64,000 nucleotides of DNA, from contig NZ_AP022870.1 in the NCBI RefSeq assembly GCF_011764545.1, forward strand, positions 6,392,001 to 6,456,000. The letters are read 5' to 3'. Position 1 is the first letter of the stretch. Each line of letters begins with the position of its first letter. Below are positions 26,409-34,976 of this stretch, one piece after another. Below the pieces are notes generated by a model, which saw only the letters and a list, made by a program, of their open reading frames with translations, did not search any database and was not told the DNA's origin. The translations under genes were made by a program, and so were the position numbers. This DNA comes from Phytohabitans flavus (GTDB taxonomy: Bacteria > Actinomycetota > Actinomycetes > Mycobacteriales > Micromonosporaceae).

Positions 26409-27305
26409 ATGCTGCGCTTGATCATCACCCGAGGATTGCCCGCGTCCGGTAAGACCACATTCGCCCGCAAACTTCAGCCGGGCGTGGTCCGGGTCAACCG
26501 CGACGACCTGCGGCGCATGCTCCACGGTGCTCGGCTGTACACCAACTGGGCTGAGAGCCAGGTCACCGCCGTGCAGCGGGCGCAGGTCGAGGCGCTGCTG
26601 CGCGCCCGCGCCGACGTGTGCGTCGACGACACGAACCTCTCATCCCGGCTCGTACGTGAGTGGGCGGAGATGGCCGCGCGGTTCGGCGCGACGTTCGAGG
26701 TGCACGACTTCACCGACGTACCGGTCGACGAGTGCGTACGCCGCGACGCCGACCGCCCCGAGTCCGAGCGGGTCGGCGAGGAGGCGATCCGGCGGATGCA
26801 CGAGCGGTACCTGGCCGGGCGCACCCTGCCGCTCCCTGTGCCGGATGTCACGCCTGGGCGCCCCGCGGTCGTGTACAACCCGCCGCCCGAGGCCCCGAAG
26901 ATCGTCCTGGTGGACATCGACGGCACGCTGGCGCTGATCGGCGACCGCAACCCGTACGACATGCACCGGGTCGGCGAGGACAAGCCCCACCAGGCCGTGA
27001 TCGCGGCGGTGCGGGCCATGCACGCCGCCGGCCACGGGGTCGTCTATTGCACCGGGCGCGACGAGTCCGCCCGCGCGGCGACCGAGGAGTGGCTCGACCA
27101 CCACGTCGGCGTGCCGTACGAGGCGCTCTACATGCGCGAGATCCACGACCCCCGCCGCGACGCCGAGGTCAAACGCGAGATCTTCGAACGCGAGGTCCGC
27201 GACCGCTACCACGTGGTCGGCGTCTTCGACGACCGCATGCAGGTGGTCCGGATGTGGCGCGAACTCGGCCTGACGGTCTTCCAGGTCGCCGAGGGCGACT
27301 TCTGA
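26409..27305 (+). CDS. T4 Pnkp-like polynucleotide 5'-kinase/3'-phosphatase
   Basis: Two-domain protein of 298 residues in the order of phage T4 polynucleotide kinase-phosphatase. The kinase half has the P-loop TRGLPASGKTTFARKL, the VNRDDLRRMLHG motif and CVDDTNLSSRLVREW. The phosphatase half has the HAD motif VLVDIDGTLALIGDR (DxDGT), VVYCTGRDESARAATEEWL and GVFDDRMQVVRMWRELG. Such enzymes repair broken RNA ends or act on nucleic-acid 5'-OH/3'-phosphate termini; the actual substrate is unknown. I use the ATG at 26409, which fits the family N-terminus; an open frame 11 codons longer exists. It stands alone between rpmE (divergent) and a convergent secreted enzyme gene. Confidence 0.88.
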   Translation: MLRLIITRGLPASGKTTFARKLQPGVVRVNRDDLRRMLHGARLYTNWAESQVTAVQRAQVEALLRARADVCVDDTNLSSRLVREWAEMAARFGATFEVHDFTDVPVDECVRRDADRPESERVGEEAIRRMHERYLAGRTLPLPVPDVTPGRPAVVYNPPPEAPKIVLVDIDGTLALIGDRNPYDMHRVGEDKPHQAVIAAVRAMHAAGHGVVYCTGRDESARAATEEWLDHHVGVPYEALYMREIHDPRRDAEVKREIFEREVRDRYHVVGVFDDRMQVVRMWRELGLTVFQVAEGDF

Positions 27306-27323
27306 CGTTTCTCACGAGACGGG

Positions 27324-30300
27324 CTAGGCGGCTGCTTTCCGAGGCGCGGCCAGCGTGACCGTCGCGTGGGCGGTTACGCCGTTGACCGTCACGGACAGCA
27401 CCACCGAGCCGCTCGATCGCAGCGCGACAAGCTTGCCCGTCGACGGGTCGAACCAGGCCGCGTGCCACGGCCGCAGACCGAGCGCGGATCCGATGTGGAC
27501 GCTCGGGGACGCGGTCCAGTCGGCGCTCACCGGCGGTGCCACGGGCACCTGCCGTCCGCCCTGCGTCACCACGGCCGCCACGTCGATCGGCGTGCCCCGC
27601 GGGGCCGTAGCGGGCGCCGAAACCGCGAGCGAGTCCACGTGTGCCTGGGTCTCGGCCACGACCTCGCCGCGGCCGTCCACGCCAAAGTGAGTCCAGCCGG
27701 TGAAGCCGCCCAGGTGCGGCGCCGACGACGGGCCCTTGCCGGAGTTGCCGTTGATGACGTACGGCACACCGTCGACCCGGTCGGCGTGGAACGTGCCCAC
27801 GTGCGCGCCGACGAAGAGCGCGCTCTTGCCGGAGCGGCGCTCGAAGTCGGCCAGCCACTCCTCCAGCATCGCGGCCTCCTTGCGGTCGCCGAGCTGGCTC
27901 GCCTTGGCCGGAGTGGGGTCGCGGGGCGGGTGGTGGTGCAGCACGACCACCGACTTCACCCGCCGGTCGGTGCGCGCCGAGTCCAGTGCCTGCCGCAGCA
28001 GCTTGACCTGGTCGAAACCGCCGCCCCCCAGGGTCCCGGTCGAGGAGTTGAGCGTGACGAAGCGGACTCCCTTGTGGTCGAAGACCCGCGACGTCGCGCC
28101 GAACACCGCCTGGAAGTTCGTGATGGGCGCGCCCATGATCTCGTGGTTGCCGGGCACGTAGTAGTACGGCAGCTCGCCGCCCAGCTCCTCGTCGAGGATC
28201 CGCTTGGCGAGCGCGAAGTCCGCCACGGTGGCGGTGTCGACGAGGTCGCCGTTGATGACGAGGAAGTCCGGCCAGGCGGCCTTGACCTCGCGGAGCGTAC
28301 GACGGGCCTGGGCGACCAGGTCGCTGTCCGGCGCGGCGGCCACGAACTGCGCGTCCGACATCACCGCGAAGCGCCACTGTGCACCGTCCACAGTGCCATC
28401 GCGGAGCACGACGCCGTCGGTCCGGAGGGGCACGGCGGGCTGGGCCACGCTGGGCGGGACCTTCGCGACGATGTCGTCCACCACGATCTCGTTGGTGTAC
28501 TGGGCGTCGGGGCGGGTCTCGGCCACGTAGAAGCGGCGCACGCGCACCGGGTACTGCACACCGGCCGGCACCGCCATCTCCACGTACCGCCAGCCGGTCC
28601 ACGTCACCAGCGGGCCGCTCAGCACGTGCTGCTGGTCGAGCGCGTCGTGCAGGTGCAGCCGGGCCCACTCGCCCTTGCCGTTGCCGTAAATCCACATGCC
28701 GAACGCCTGCGGCTGCCCCGGGACGGCGATCCAGGCCGGTGGGTCGGCGTACGCGGCGCGGGTGCCCGTGGAGAGGCTGAAGTCGTACGACAGCTTGAGG
28801 CCGGTACCGGTGTGGCCCGGTGCCGGGGCGACCGAGCCGGCCGCACGGGCGTGGCTGAACTTCCAGCTCGCCGCGTCGTCCTCGAACATGGCGATCGGCA
28901 CGTCCTCCAGCCCCACCGTCACCGGTACGACCACAGTGGACCGTCCGACGTGGAAGGTGACGAGCCCGGCACCGACGTCCTTCTTGGCGCGTACGGCAAA
29001 GGACCCGTTCTCCGCCGGCGTGACGTCGAGCAGCGCGGTGTCGTACTCGACGCGCACGTCGGCCGGCTCGACCGGTGCGCTGCTGCCCTCCGCGTCGTAC
29101 CCGACCACGCCGACCGTGCCCGAACCTAGCGCCGGCAGCCCGATCCGCTCGGCGGTCGCGGCGATGCGCTCCAGTGGGCCGAGCACCCGCAGCTCGATGT
29201 CGCCAGAAGCGCGGCCCTTCGAGGCGGTTACGGTGGCGGTGCCAGGCAGCACCGCGCGGTAGACGCCGTCGCGGCTCACGTACCCGCGGGTGGCCCGCCA
29301 CGAAGGGGTACCCGATGCCGGGCCGTAGGTCTCGTCGTAGCCGGCGGCCGTCAGGCGGCGGGTGAGGCCGGGGAAGACGCGGTCCGGGTTGCCGCCGCGG
29401 ACCGGGCCGGTGCCGGGCGCGGTCGCCGGGTCGGCGGCGGTCTCCACCCAGAAGCCGGCGAGCCGGCCGGAGCCGGGTGCGGCGTAGAGCGCGAGGCCAT
29501 TCGGCACGGGCCGCTCGGAGCCGTCGGACGGGCTGTTCTCCACCTGCACGGTGGCCTGCCCCGGCTCGCGGGCGACCAAAGTGGACGACCCGCCGCCGTC
29601 GAGGTTGAGCGCGTTGTAGGCGCCGAGCTCCGCCATCAGGCGGCCGAGCTCGGTGAGCGTGACGCCGCGGCTGTCCGCCTGGCGGCCGTCGACGGTCAGC
29701 AGGTACATCCGGCGGCCGTCGGCGGAGAAGCCGACCGCGGTGCGCGGCTCGGGCGTGACGTCGCCGATGTCCTGCGGCACCCCGTCCCGGACCAGCACCT
29801 GGCGGCCACCAACCGCGGCCTTGAGCGTGCTGCCGTCCGACGAGCGGGACGCGTACGACACGTCCACCGCGTCGCCGGGCTTGAGCACGGCGAGTGCGTC
29901 GGCACCGGCGTCCCGGCCGAGCAGCACCGTCGTACCGCCCGGGATCGGACCGCTGCCCGGCACACCCGTCACCGAAGCGACCACGCCGCCGGTGAGCGCG
30001 ACTTCAGTGACCCGGGCCGCGCCCTCGACCGCCCGCTTGCGGTCGTACGAGCCCCAGAGCGCCGTGAACGCGCCCACACCGCCCGGCTGTACGAGGTTGT
30101 TGAACTGGGTCAGCGTCACCCGGGTACCGCCCGGCAGCACAGCCGTACCGTCGAAGTAGACCTCGACCACCTTGCCGACGCCACCGGGCGTGATGCCCAC
30201 GGCGTTGACGCTCCCCTGCACCGGCGACTGGACCAGCTGTCCACTTTGGATGCCGATGCCCTGGGCGGCGCCAGAGGCGTTGATGTCGAAGAAGTCACCG

Positions 30301-30632
30301 TTTACGGCGGCGACCGCGTGGGTGCGGTCGGCGGCCTTGCGCAGCGGCTCGGTCTTGGCGACCTCGCCGGAATTGACGTAGTCGGCGCTCAGCTTGCCGG
30401 AGAGGTCGGCGGTGAGCGCGTCGGCGCGCAGCCAGCCGGCGGAGTGGTAGCGGTCGAACGACGTCAGCGTCAGCCCCGGCGCGACGGGCCGGGTGCGCTT
30501 GGCGGTTTCGATGTCGTCGAAGGCATCGACAGCCGGCGCGTGGACCGGTGCCGATGGGGCCACCGGAGCAGCCACGGCCGGCGCCGGCACAGCGAGGATC
30601 GAGACCAGAACGAGGACGGCTGCGCTCCGCAT
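27324..30632 (-). CDS. Secreted fusion of phosphodiester glycosidase (NAGPA-like) and metallophosphoesterase domains
   Basis: A 1102-residue exported protein: signal peptide at 1-22 (VLVLVSILAVPAPAVAA). Residues about 80-390 are an NAGPA/DUF2233 phosphodiester glycosidase domain, with AAVNGDFFDINASGAAQGIG and the signature ALNLDGGGSSTLVAREPG. A middle part of beta-rich Ig-like or jelly-roll modules follows. Residues about 745-1000 are a calcineurin-type phosphoesterase: FAVMSDAQF, VINGDLVDTA, YVPGNHEIMG, VVLHHHPPRD, ALFVGAHVGTFHAD. A last Big-2-like domain ends in VTLAAPRKAAA. Probably acts on phosphodiester-linked sugars or cell-wall polymers outside the cell; substrate unknown. It lies downstream of rho on the same strand but behind a strong terminator. 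Confidence 0.85.
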   Translation of the reverse strand: MRSAAVLVLVSILAVPAPAVAAPVAPSAPVHAPAVDAFDDIETAKRTRPVAPGLTLTSFDRYHSAGWLRADALTADLSGKLSADYVNSGEVAKTEPLRKAADRTHAVAAVNGDFFDINASGAAQGIGIQSGQLVQSPVQGSVNAVGITPGGVGKVVEVYFDGTAVLPGGTRVTLTQFNNLVQPGGVGAFTALWGSYDRKRAVEGAARVTEVALTGGVVASVTGVPGSGPIPGGTTVLLGRDAGADALAVLKPGDAVDVSYASRSSDGSTLKAAVGGRQVLVRDGVPQDIGDVTPEPRTAVGFSADGRRMYLLTVDGRQADSRGVTLTELGRLMAELGAYNALNLDGGGSSTLVAREPGQATVQVENSPSDGSERPVPNGLALYAAPGSGRLAGFWVETAADPATAPGTGPVRGGNPDRVFPGLTRRLTAAGYDETYGPASGTPSWRATRGYVSRDGVYRAVLPGTATVTASKGRASGDIELRVLGPLERIAATAERIGLPALGSGTVGVVGYDAEGSSAPVEPADVRVEYDTALLDVTPAENGSFAVRAKKDVGAGLVTFHVGRSTVVVPVTVGLEDVPIAMFEDDAASWKFSHARAAGSVAPAPGHTGTGLKLSYDFSLSTGTRAAYADPPAWIAVPGQPQAFGMWIYGNGKGEWARLHLHDALDQQHVLSGPLVTWTGWRYVEMAVPAGVQYPVRVRRFYVAETRPDAQYTNEIVVDDIVAKVPPSVAQPAVPLRTDGVVLRDGTVDGAQWRFAVMSDAQFVAAAPDSDLVAQARRTLREVKAAWPDFLVINGDLVDTATVADFALAKRILDEELGGELPYYYVPGNHEIMGAPITNFQAVFGATSRVFDHKGVRFVTLNSSTGTLGGGGFDQVKLLRQALDSARTDRRVKSVVVLHHHPPRDPTPAKASQLGDRKEAAMLEEWLADFERRSGKSALFVGAHVGTFHADRVDGVPYVINGNSGKGPSSAPHLGGFTGWTHFGVDGRGEVVAETQAHVDSLAVSAPATAPRGTPIDVAAVVTQGGRQVPVAPPVSADWTASPSVHIGSALGLRPWHAAWFDPSTGKLVALRSSGSVVLSVTVNGVTAHATVTLAAPRKAAA

Positions 30633-30745
30633 GGCGGCCAGTCAACCCGATCACGTATGGAACCTTCAATGGCTCCAGGTCTAACTGAAAGAAAACTTCA
30701 GACGATCGGCGACCCGCCAGCGTCGTACCGCCGACAGAAACGAAA

Positions 30746-30779
30746 CAAGGGCAAGGGATCGATCGGTCCCTTGCCCTTG
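30746..30779 (-). terminator. Intrinsic terminator of rho
   Basis: A perfect 13-bp stem (CAAGGGCAAGGGA with TCCCTTGCCCTTG) and an 8-base loop begin 12 bases after the rho stop. On the minus strand it continues into TTTCGTTTCTG, a U-rich run, giving a strong intrinsic terminator. Confidence 0.88.
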
Positions 30780-30791
30780 AACGGGGAGAAG

Positions 30792-32678
30792 CTACTCTCC
30801 CGGAGTCGACTTCGCGATCTGCATCAGGAACTCGATGTTCGTCCGCGTCTGCTTGAGGCGGTCGAGCAGCAGGTCCAGCGCTGCCTGCGACTCCAGCGAG
30901 TGGAGCACCTTGCGCAGCTTGTGCGAGATGGCGAGCTCCTCCGGCGCGAGCAGAATCTCTTCCTTACGCGTACCGGACGGGTTGATGTCGATCGCCGGGA
31001 AGACGCGCTTGTCGGCGATCTTGCGGTCGAGCTTGAGCTCCGCGTTACCCGTGCCCTTGAACTCCTCGAAGATGACCGTGTCCATCATGGACCCGGTCTC
31101 CACCAGCGCGGTGGCGAGGATGGTCAGGGAACCACCATTTTCGATGTTGCGCGCCGCGCCGAGGAAGCGCTTCGGCGGGTACAGCGCAGTCGAGTCGATA
31201 CCACCCGACATGATCCGGCCGCTCGCCGGCGCCGCCAGGTTGTACGACCGGCCGAGCCGGGTCACCGAGTCGAGCAGCACGACAACGTCGTGGCCCAGCT
31301 CGACAAGGCGCTTGGCCCGCTCGATCGCGAGCTCGGCGACCGTCGTGTGGTCCTGCGGCGGGCGGTCGAACGTGGCCGCGACGACCTCGCCCTTGACCGA
31401 CCGCTGCATGTCGGTGACCTCTTCGGGCCGCTCGTCGACAAGCACGACCATCAGGTGGCACTCGGGGTTGTTGTGGGTGATCGCGTTTGCGATCGCCTGG
31501 AGCACCATCGTCTTACCCGCCTTGGGCGGCGAGACGATCAGCGCGCGCTGCCCCTTGCCGATCGGCATGACCAGGTCGATGACCCGGGTCGTGAGGATGT
31601 GCGGCTCGGTCTCCAGCCGCAGGCGCTCCTGCGGGTAGAGCGGGGTCAGCTTGTAGAACTCGGGGCGCCGACGCGCCTCGTCCGGGTCCATGCCGTTGAT
31701 GGTGTCCAGCCGGACCAGCGGGTTGTACTTGTCGCGGCGCTGCTCGCCCTCGCGGGTGGCGCGCACCGCGCCGGTCACCGCGTCGCCCCGGCGCAGGCCA
31801 TACTTCTTGACCTGGGACATCGAGACATAGACGTCATTGGGGCCGGACAGGTAACCGGTCGTGCGGACGAACGCGTAGTTGTCGAGGACGTCGATGATGC
31901 CGGCGACCGGCACGAGCACGTCATCCTCGGTCACCGGCGGCTCGTTACCGCCGCCGCTACCGCCCTCGCTCCGCTCGCCACGGCCGCGCCGGCGGTCACG
32001 GAAGCGGCTGCGCCGACTGCGCCGGCCATTGGCATCGTCGCCGTCGTCGTCGCCATCGCGGTCACGGTCGTTGCGCTGCTCGCCGCGGTCGGCGCGGTCG
32101 CCACGGTCGGCGCGGTCGCCACGGTCACCCCGCGGCCCGCGCTCGCTGCGGTCGCGGCCGTTGCGCGACTCGCGGTCGCCCCGCTCGGTGCGGTCGCCCC
32201 GCTCGCCACGGTCGGCGCGCTCCGCCTCGTCTGCGGTGCTCTCGCCGCGCGACTCCGGCGGACCCGCGGGCCGGCTGGACCGGCGCGAGCCGCGGTCGCG
32301 CTCTTCGCCGTCGGTCGACGGCTCGGGGGACGTTACGGGCGCGTCGCCGCCACGACGCTCGGTCTCGATGGTGTCGGGCACCTCGGCCCGTACTTCTTCG
32401 CGAACCGGCGCGGCGGCGGCCGCGACCTCGGCCCGCTGGCGCGGCGCACCGGCAGCGCTGTCGGCGTTGCCGCCCTGGCGCTCGGAAATCGCGGCGACTA
32501 GCTCGCCCTTTCGCATACGGGCCGTACCGGAGATGCCGAGCGACGCGGCCAGGCTCTGAAGCTCCGGCAACAGCATCGCCGACAGCCCGGTGCCACGGCG
32601 CGCGCGGCGCGCGGTGCCGGTGGCGGCCTGGTCAGCGACGTTGGTGACATCCGACGTCACGTCGGTGGTGTCGCTCAA
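30792..32678 (-). CDS. rho: Transcription termination factor Rho
   Basis: Hexameric RNA-dependent ATPase/translocase (628 aa, longer than the roughly 420 of E. coli). Order: SAP-like N-domain (GLSAMLLPELQSLAASLGIS), about 190 residues of disordered Arg/Gly/Asp/Glu repeats (GDRADRGDRADRG) typical of actinobacteria, the RNA-binding cold-shock domain (VAGIIDVLDNYAFVRTTGYL, DVYVSMSQVKKYGLR), then the ATPase core with SPPKAGKTMVLQAIANAI, LMVVLVDERPEEVTDM and VVLLDSVTRLGRSYN. The C-terminus EFLMQIAKSTPGE is normal. The DNA encoding the repeat (about 32,080-32,215) is internally repetitive. Confidence 0.96.
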   Translation of the reverse strand: MSDTTDVTSDVTNVADQAATGTARRARRGTGLSAMLLPELQSLAASLGISGTARMRKGELVAAISERQGGNADSAAGAPRQRAEVAAAAAPVREEVRAEVPDTIETERRGGDAPVTSPEPSTDGEERDRGSRRSSRPAGPPESRGESTADEAERADRGERGDRTERGDRESRNGRDRSERGPRGDRGDRADRGDRADRGEQRNDRDRDGDDDGDDANGRRSRRSRFRDRRRGRGERSEGGSGGGNEPPVTEDDVLVPVAGIIDVLDNYAFVRTTGYLSGPNDVYVSMSQVKKYGLRRGDAVTGAVRATREGEQRRDKYNPLVRLDTINGMDPDEARRRPEFYKLTPLYPQERLRLETEPHILTTRVIDLVMPIGKGQRALIVSPPKAGKTMVLQAIANAITHNNPECHLMVVLVDERPEEVTDMQRSVKGEVVAATFDRPPQDHTTVAELAIERAKRLVELGHDVVVLLDSVTRLGRSYNLAAPASGRIMSGGIDSTALYPPKRFLGAARNIENGGSLTILATALVETGSMMDTVIFEEFKGTGNAELKLDRKIADKRVFPAIDINPSGTRKEEILLAPEELAISHKLRKVLHSLESQAALDLLLDRLKQTRTNIEFLMQIAKSTPGE

Positions 32679-32901
32679 TGGATTCCTTCCCTCGATAGGC
32701 CGGGGCTGCCCGGATCGAAGATCCTAGGTGGCCGGGCGGCCTCGGTGCACCCGCCTCATGAACAGGGCGGGAGTTTGTAACACAGCAGCGGTGGGCCAAA
32801 GCAGCGGGTAAGACGAACTGACCGCCGAAAGCTTCGAGGTGCGCCGCCACGCAGAGATCTATTGCCTCGCGACTGTGTGCTAGGGCCAGAGCGTAATCAA
32901 C

Positions 32902-33840
32902 TCATCGGACCTGCGGCAACAGTGGTCCGCTCGGCGTGTCCCAGTGTACCCCCTCAACGCGGGCCCCGGTGACATCTACCTCCAACCGTTGTTGGAGCCA
33001 AGCCATTCCCGGTGTGAAATGTTCCGGCACGGGCGACAGCGCGAGCACGGACGGACCCGCCCCGCTCACCACAGCCGCCACACCCGCCTCCCGCAACGCC
33101 GTGACCAGGGCAAACGTGGCCGGCATGCCTGGAGCGCGATACTGCTGGTGCAATCGGTCCTCGGTCGCCGGAAGCAGCAATGCCGGCTCTTCGGTGATGG
33201 CATGGACTAGCAGAGCGGCCCGGCCCGCCGAACGCGCGGCGTCCGCGTGGGGCACGGTTGCCGGCAACGCCGCCCTTGCCTCCGCGGTCAACCCCCGGTC
33301 CGCGGGCACGAAAACCGTCGGTTGTACGGAATCGGAAGGTCGCCGGGTCACGGCGATCGCGCCCGATTCCTCCGTCCATGCGATCGTGAAACCGCCCAGA
33401 AGGCAGGGCGCCACGTTGTCGGGATGCCCCTCCATGCGAGCCGCGAGGCGCAGCGCGGCCGCGTCGTCCATCAGCTTCTGCCCGTCGACGACGAGCCCGC
33501 GGGCGAGCTGGATGCCGGCCACGATGGCCGCTGACGAGGAGCCGAGGCCGCGCGCCTGCGGGATGCGGTTGACACACGACACCGCCAGGCCTGGCGGGCG
33601 TCCGCCCAGCTCATCGAAGGTCTCAAGCATCGCGCGTACCACCAAATGGGACGCGTCCGTCGGCAGGTCGTCCGCTCCCTCGCCGGTCACCTCGACCGCG
33701 ACGCCGCCCGCCGTCACGCGAGCCGCGACATCGTCGTACAGCGCCAGTGCCAGCCCGAGCGCGTCGAAGCCGGGGCCCAGGTTGGCGCTGGTCGCCGGGG
33801 CGCGTACGCGCACGTCGGCGGGGACGAAGGAGGGGGCCAC
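32902..33840 (-). CDS. thrB: Homoserine kinase
   Basis: GHMP-family kinase that phosphorylates homoserine for threonine synthesis (312 aa). It has the N-terminal VRAPATSANLGPGFDALGLA, the ATP-binding VNRIPQARGLGSSSAAIVAG, and the C-terminal GVAAVVSGAGPSVLALS. I chose the GTG at 33838-33840; the longer upstream frame is antisense sequence. It lies 20 bases after the Arc-like gene and upstream of rho on the same strand, while thrC and hom are 6-9 kb away, so the threonine operon is dispersed. Confidence 0.93.
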   Translation of the reverse strand: MAPSFVPADVRVRAPATSANLGPGFDALGLALALYDDVAARVTAGGVAVEVTGEGADDLPTDASHLVVRAMLETFDELGGRPPGLAVSCVNRIPQARGLGSSSAAIVAGIQLARGLVVDGQKLMDDAAALRLAARMEGHPDNVAPCLLGGFTIAWTEESGAIAVTRRPSDSVQPTVFVPADRGLTAEARAALPATVPHADAARSAGRAALLVHAITEEPALLLPATEDRLHQQYRAPGMPATFALVTALREAGVAAVVSGAGPSVLALSPVPEHFTPGMAWLQQRLEVDVTGARVEGVHWDTPSGPLLPQVR

Positions 33841-33860
33841 GGGCTCATCGTAGGGCGGGG

Positions 33861-34040
33861 CTAGTCGTCGTCTTGCGCGGGCGGCGAGCGGCGCGGCGAA
33901 CGGCCGGCGGACTTCAGGGCCAGGCGGAGTGCGAACTCGATCTGCGCGTTCACACTGCGCAGGTCGTCGGCGGCCCACTTGGCGACCGCGTCGTACACGT
34001 CGGGATCCAGCCGGAGCAGGAGCTTCTTGCGCTCGGGCAT
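33861..34040 (-). CDS. Arc-like ribbon-helix-helix protein
   Basis: Small basic protein (59 aa): the RHH fold is visible as KKLLLRLDPDVYDAVAKWAA followed by DLRSVNAQIEFALRLALKSA, with a Lys/Arg/Pro tail ending in acidic residues. The ATG at 34038-34040 has AGAGGAAG upstream and lies 13 bases after the SPFH stop, so the two are cotranscribed. Probably a DNA-binding partner or regulator of the SPFH gene; no toxin gene is adjacent. Confidence 0.82.
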   Translation of the reverse strand: MPERKKLLLRLDPDVYDAVAKWAADDLRSVNAQIEFALRLALKSAGRSPRRSPPAQDDD

Positions 34041-34053
34041 GAGCTTCCTCTGG

Positions 34054-34926
34054 TCAGCTGTACAACGAGCCCGTGTTGACCACCGGCTGGACGGCCCGGT
34101 CGCCACACAGCACCACAAGCAGGTTGGCCACCATCTGTGCCTTGCGCTCCTCGTCCAGGTCGACGACGTGCTCGTCGCGGAGCCGGTCGAGGGCGTTGGA
34201 GACCATGCCCACGGCGCCCTCCACGATCTTGAATCGGGCGCTCACGATCGCGCTCGCTTGCTGCCGGGCCAGCATCGCCTGGGCGATCTCCGGCGCGTAC
34301 GCGAGATGTGTCGTACGCGACTCGAGCACCTCCACGCCGGCGAGCTCGACCCGCTCGCGCAGCTCCTCGGTCAGCTCCTCGCTCACCACCGAGCCGTCCC
34401 GCAGGCTGGCCCGCCCGCTGTCGTGCGCCTCGTACGGATAGCTGGTCGCCATGTGCCGCACGGCCGCCTCGGACTGCACCGCCACGTACTCCACGTGGTC
34501 GTCCACCGCGAACGCGGCCTTGGCCGAGTCGACCACCCGCCACACGACGACGGCCGCGATCTCGACCGGGTTGCCGTCGGCGTCGGAGACCTTGAGCCGA
34601 GCGGTCTCGAAGTTGCGCACGCGGAGCGTGACCCGGCGCCGGTTGGACAGCGGCACGGTCCAGTAGAAGCCGGCCTCGCGGATGCTCCCCACGTACCGCC
34701 CGAAGAACTGCACCACCTGCGCGTCATTGGGGTTGACGACAGTAAATCCGGTAGCGGTCACGGAGACCACCGAGGCCCACGTGCACGCGACGCTCGTAAC
34801 GCTCGCCGCGATCGCGGCCTCCGAGCCGCGGGCCGTGGCGAAGATGATCACCAACCCGATCAGGGTGAGCACGAGCAGGCCCACCAAGGCAAAGAAACCG
34901 GACACCCGGAAGGCGGGTCTCTCCAT
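34054..34926 (-). CDS. SPFH (band 7/stomatin-like) domain membrane protein
   Basis: A 290-residue protein with an N-terminal hydrophobic hairpin (FFALVGLLVLTLIGLVIIFA; further hydrophobic stretch to about residue 60) and an SPFH domain: VVNPNDAQVVQFFGRYVGSI, REAGFYWTVPL, VRNFETARLKVSDADGNPVE, AAVRHMATSYPYE, then the coiled-coil region ERVELAGVEVLESRTTHLAY, EIAQAMLARQQASAIVSARF. Such proteins organise membrane microdomains. The pairing with an Arc-like RHH gene recurs in actinomycetes, in my recollection. Confidence 0.88.
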   Translation of the reverse strand: MERPAFRVSGFFALVGLLVLTLIGLVIIFATARGSEAAIAASVTSVACTWASVVSVTATGFTVVNPNDAQVVQFFGRYVGSIREAGFYWTVPLSNRRRVTLRVRNFETARLKVSDADGNPVEIAAVVVWRVVDSAKAAFAVDDHVEYVAVQSEAAVRHMATSYPYEAHDSGRASLRDGSVVSEELTEELRERVELAGVEVLESRTTHLAYAPEIAQAMLARQQASAIVSARFKIVEGAVGMVSNALDRLRDEHVVDLDEERKAQMVANLLVVLCGDRAVQPVVNTGSLYS

Positions 34927-34976
34927 GACGACTCCCCGGACAACCTCGATAGCAAAGTGATATCACTACGATAGCG

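Noticed and set aside
32080..32215. Short tandem repeats that might suggest a CRISPR or minisatellite
   Set aside because: They encode the Arg/Gly/Asp-rich insert of Rho; spacing is codon-based and there are no unique spacers or cas genes.
30246..32501. 751-codon plus-strand frame opposite rho and the large secreted enzyme
   Set aside because: It runs across two real genes and the terminator between them; its composition (long Ala/Val/Thr and Arg/His runs) mirrors the repetitive coding strand of rho.
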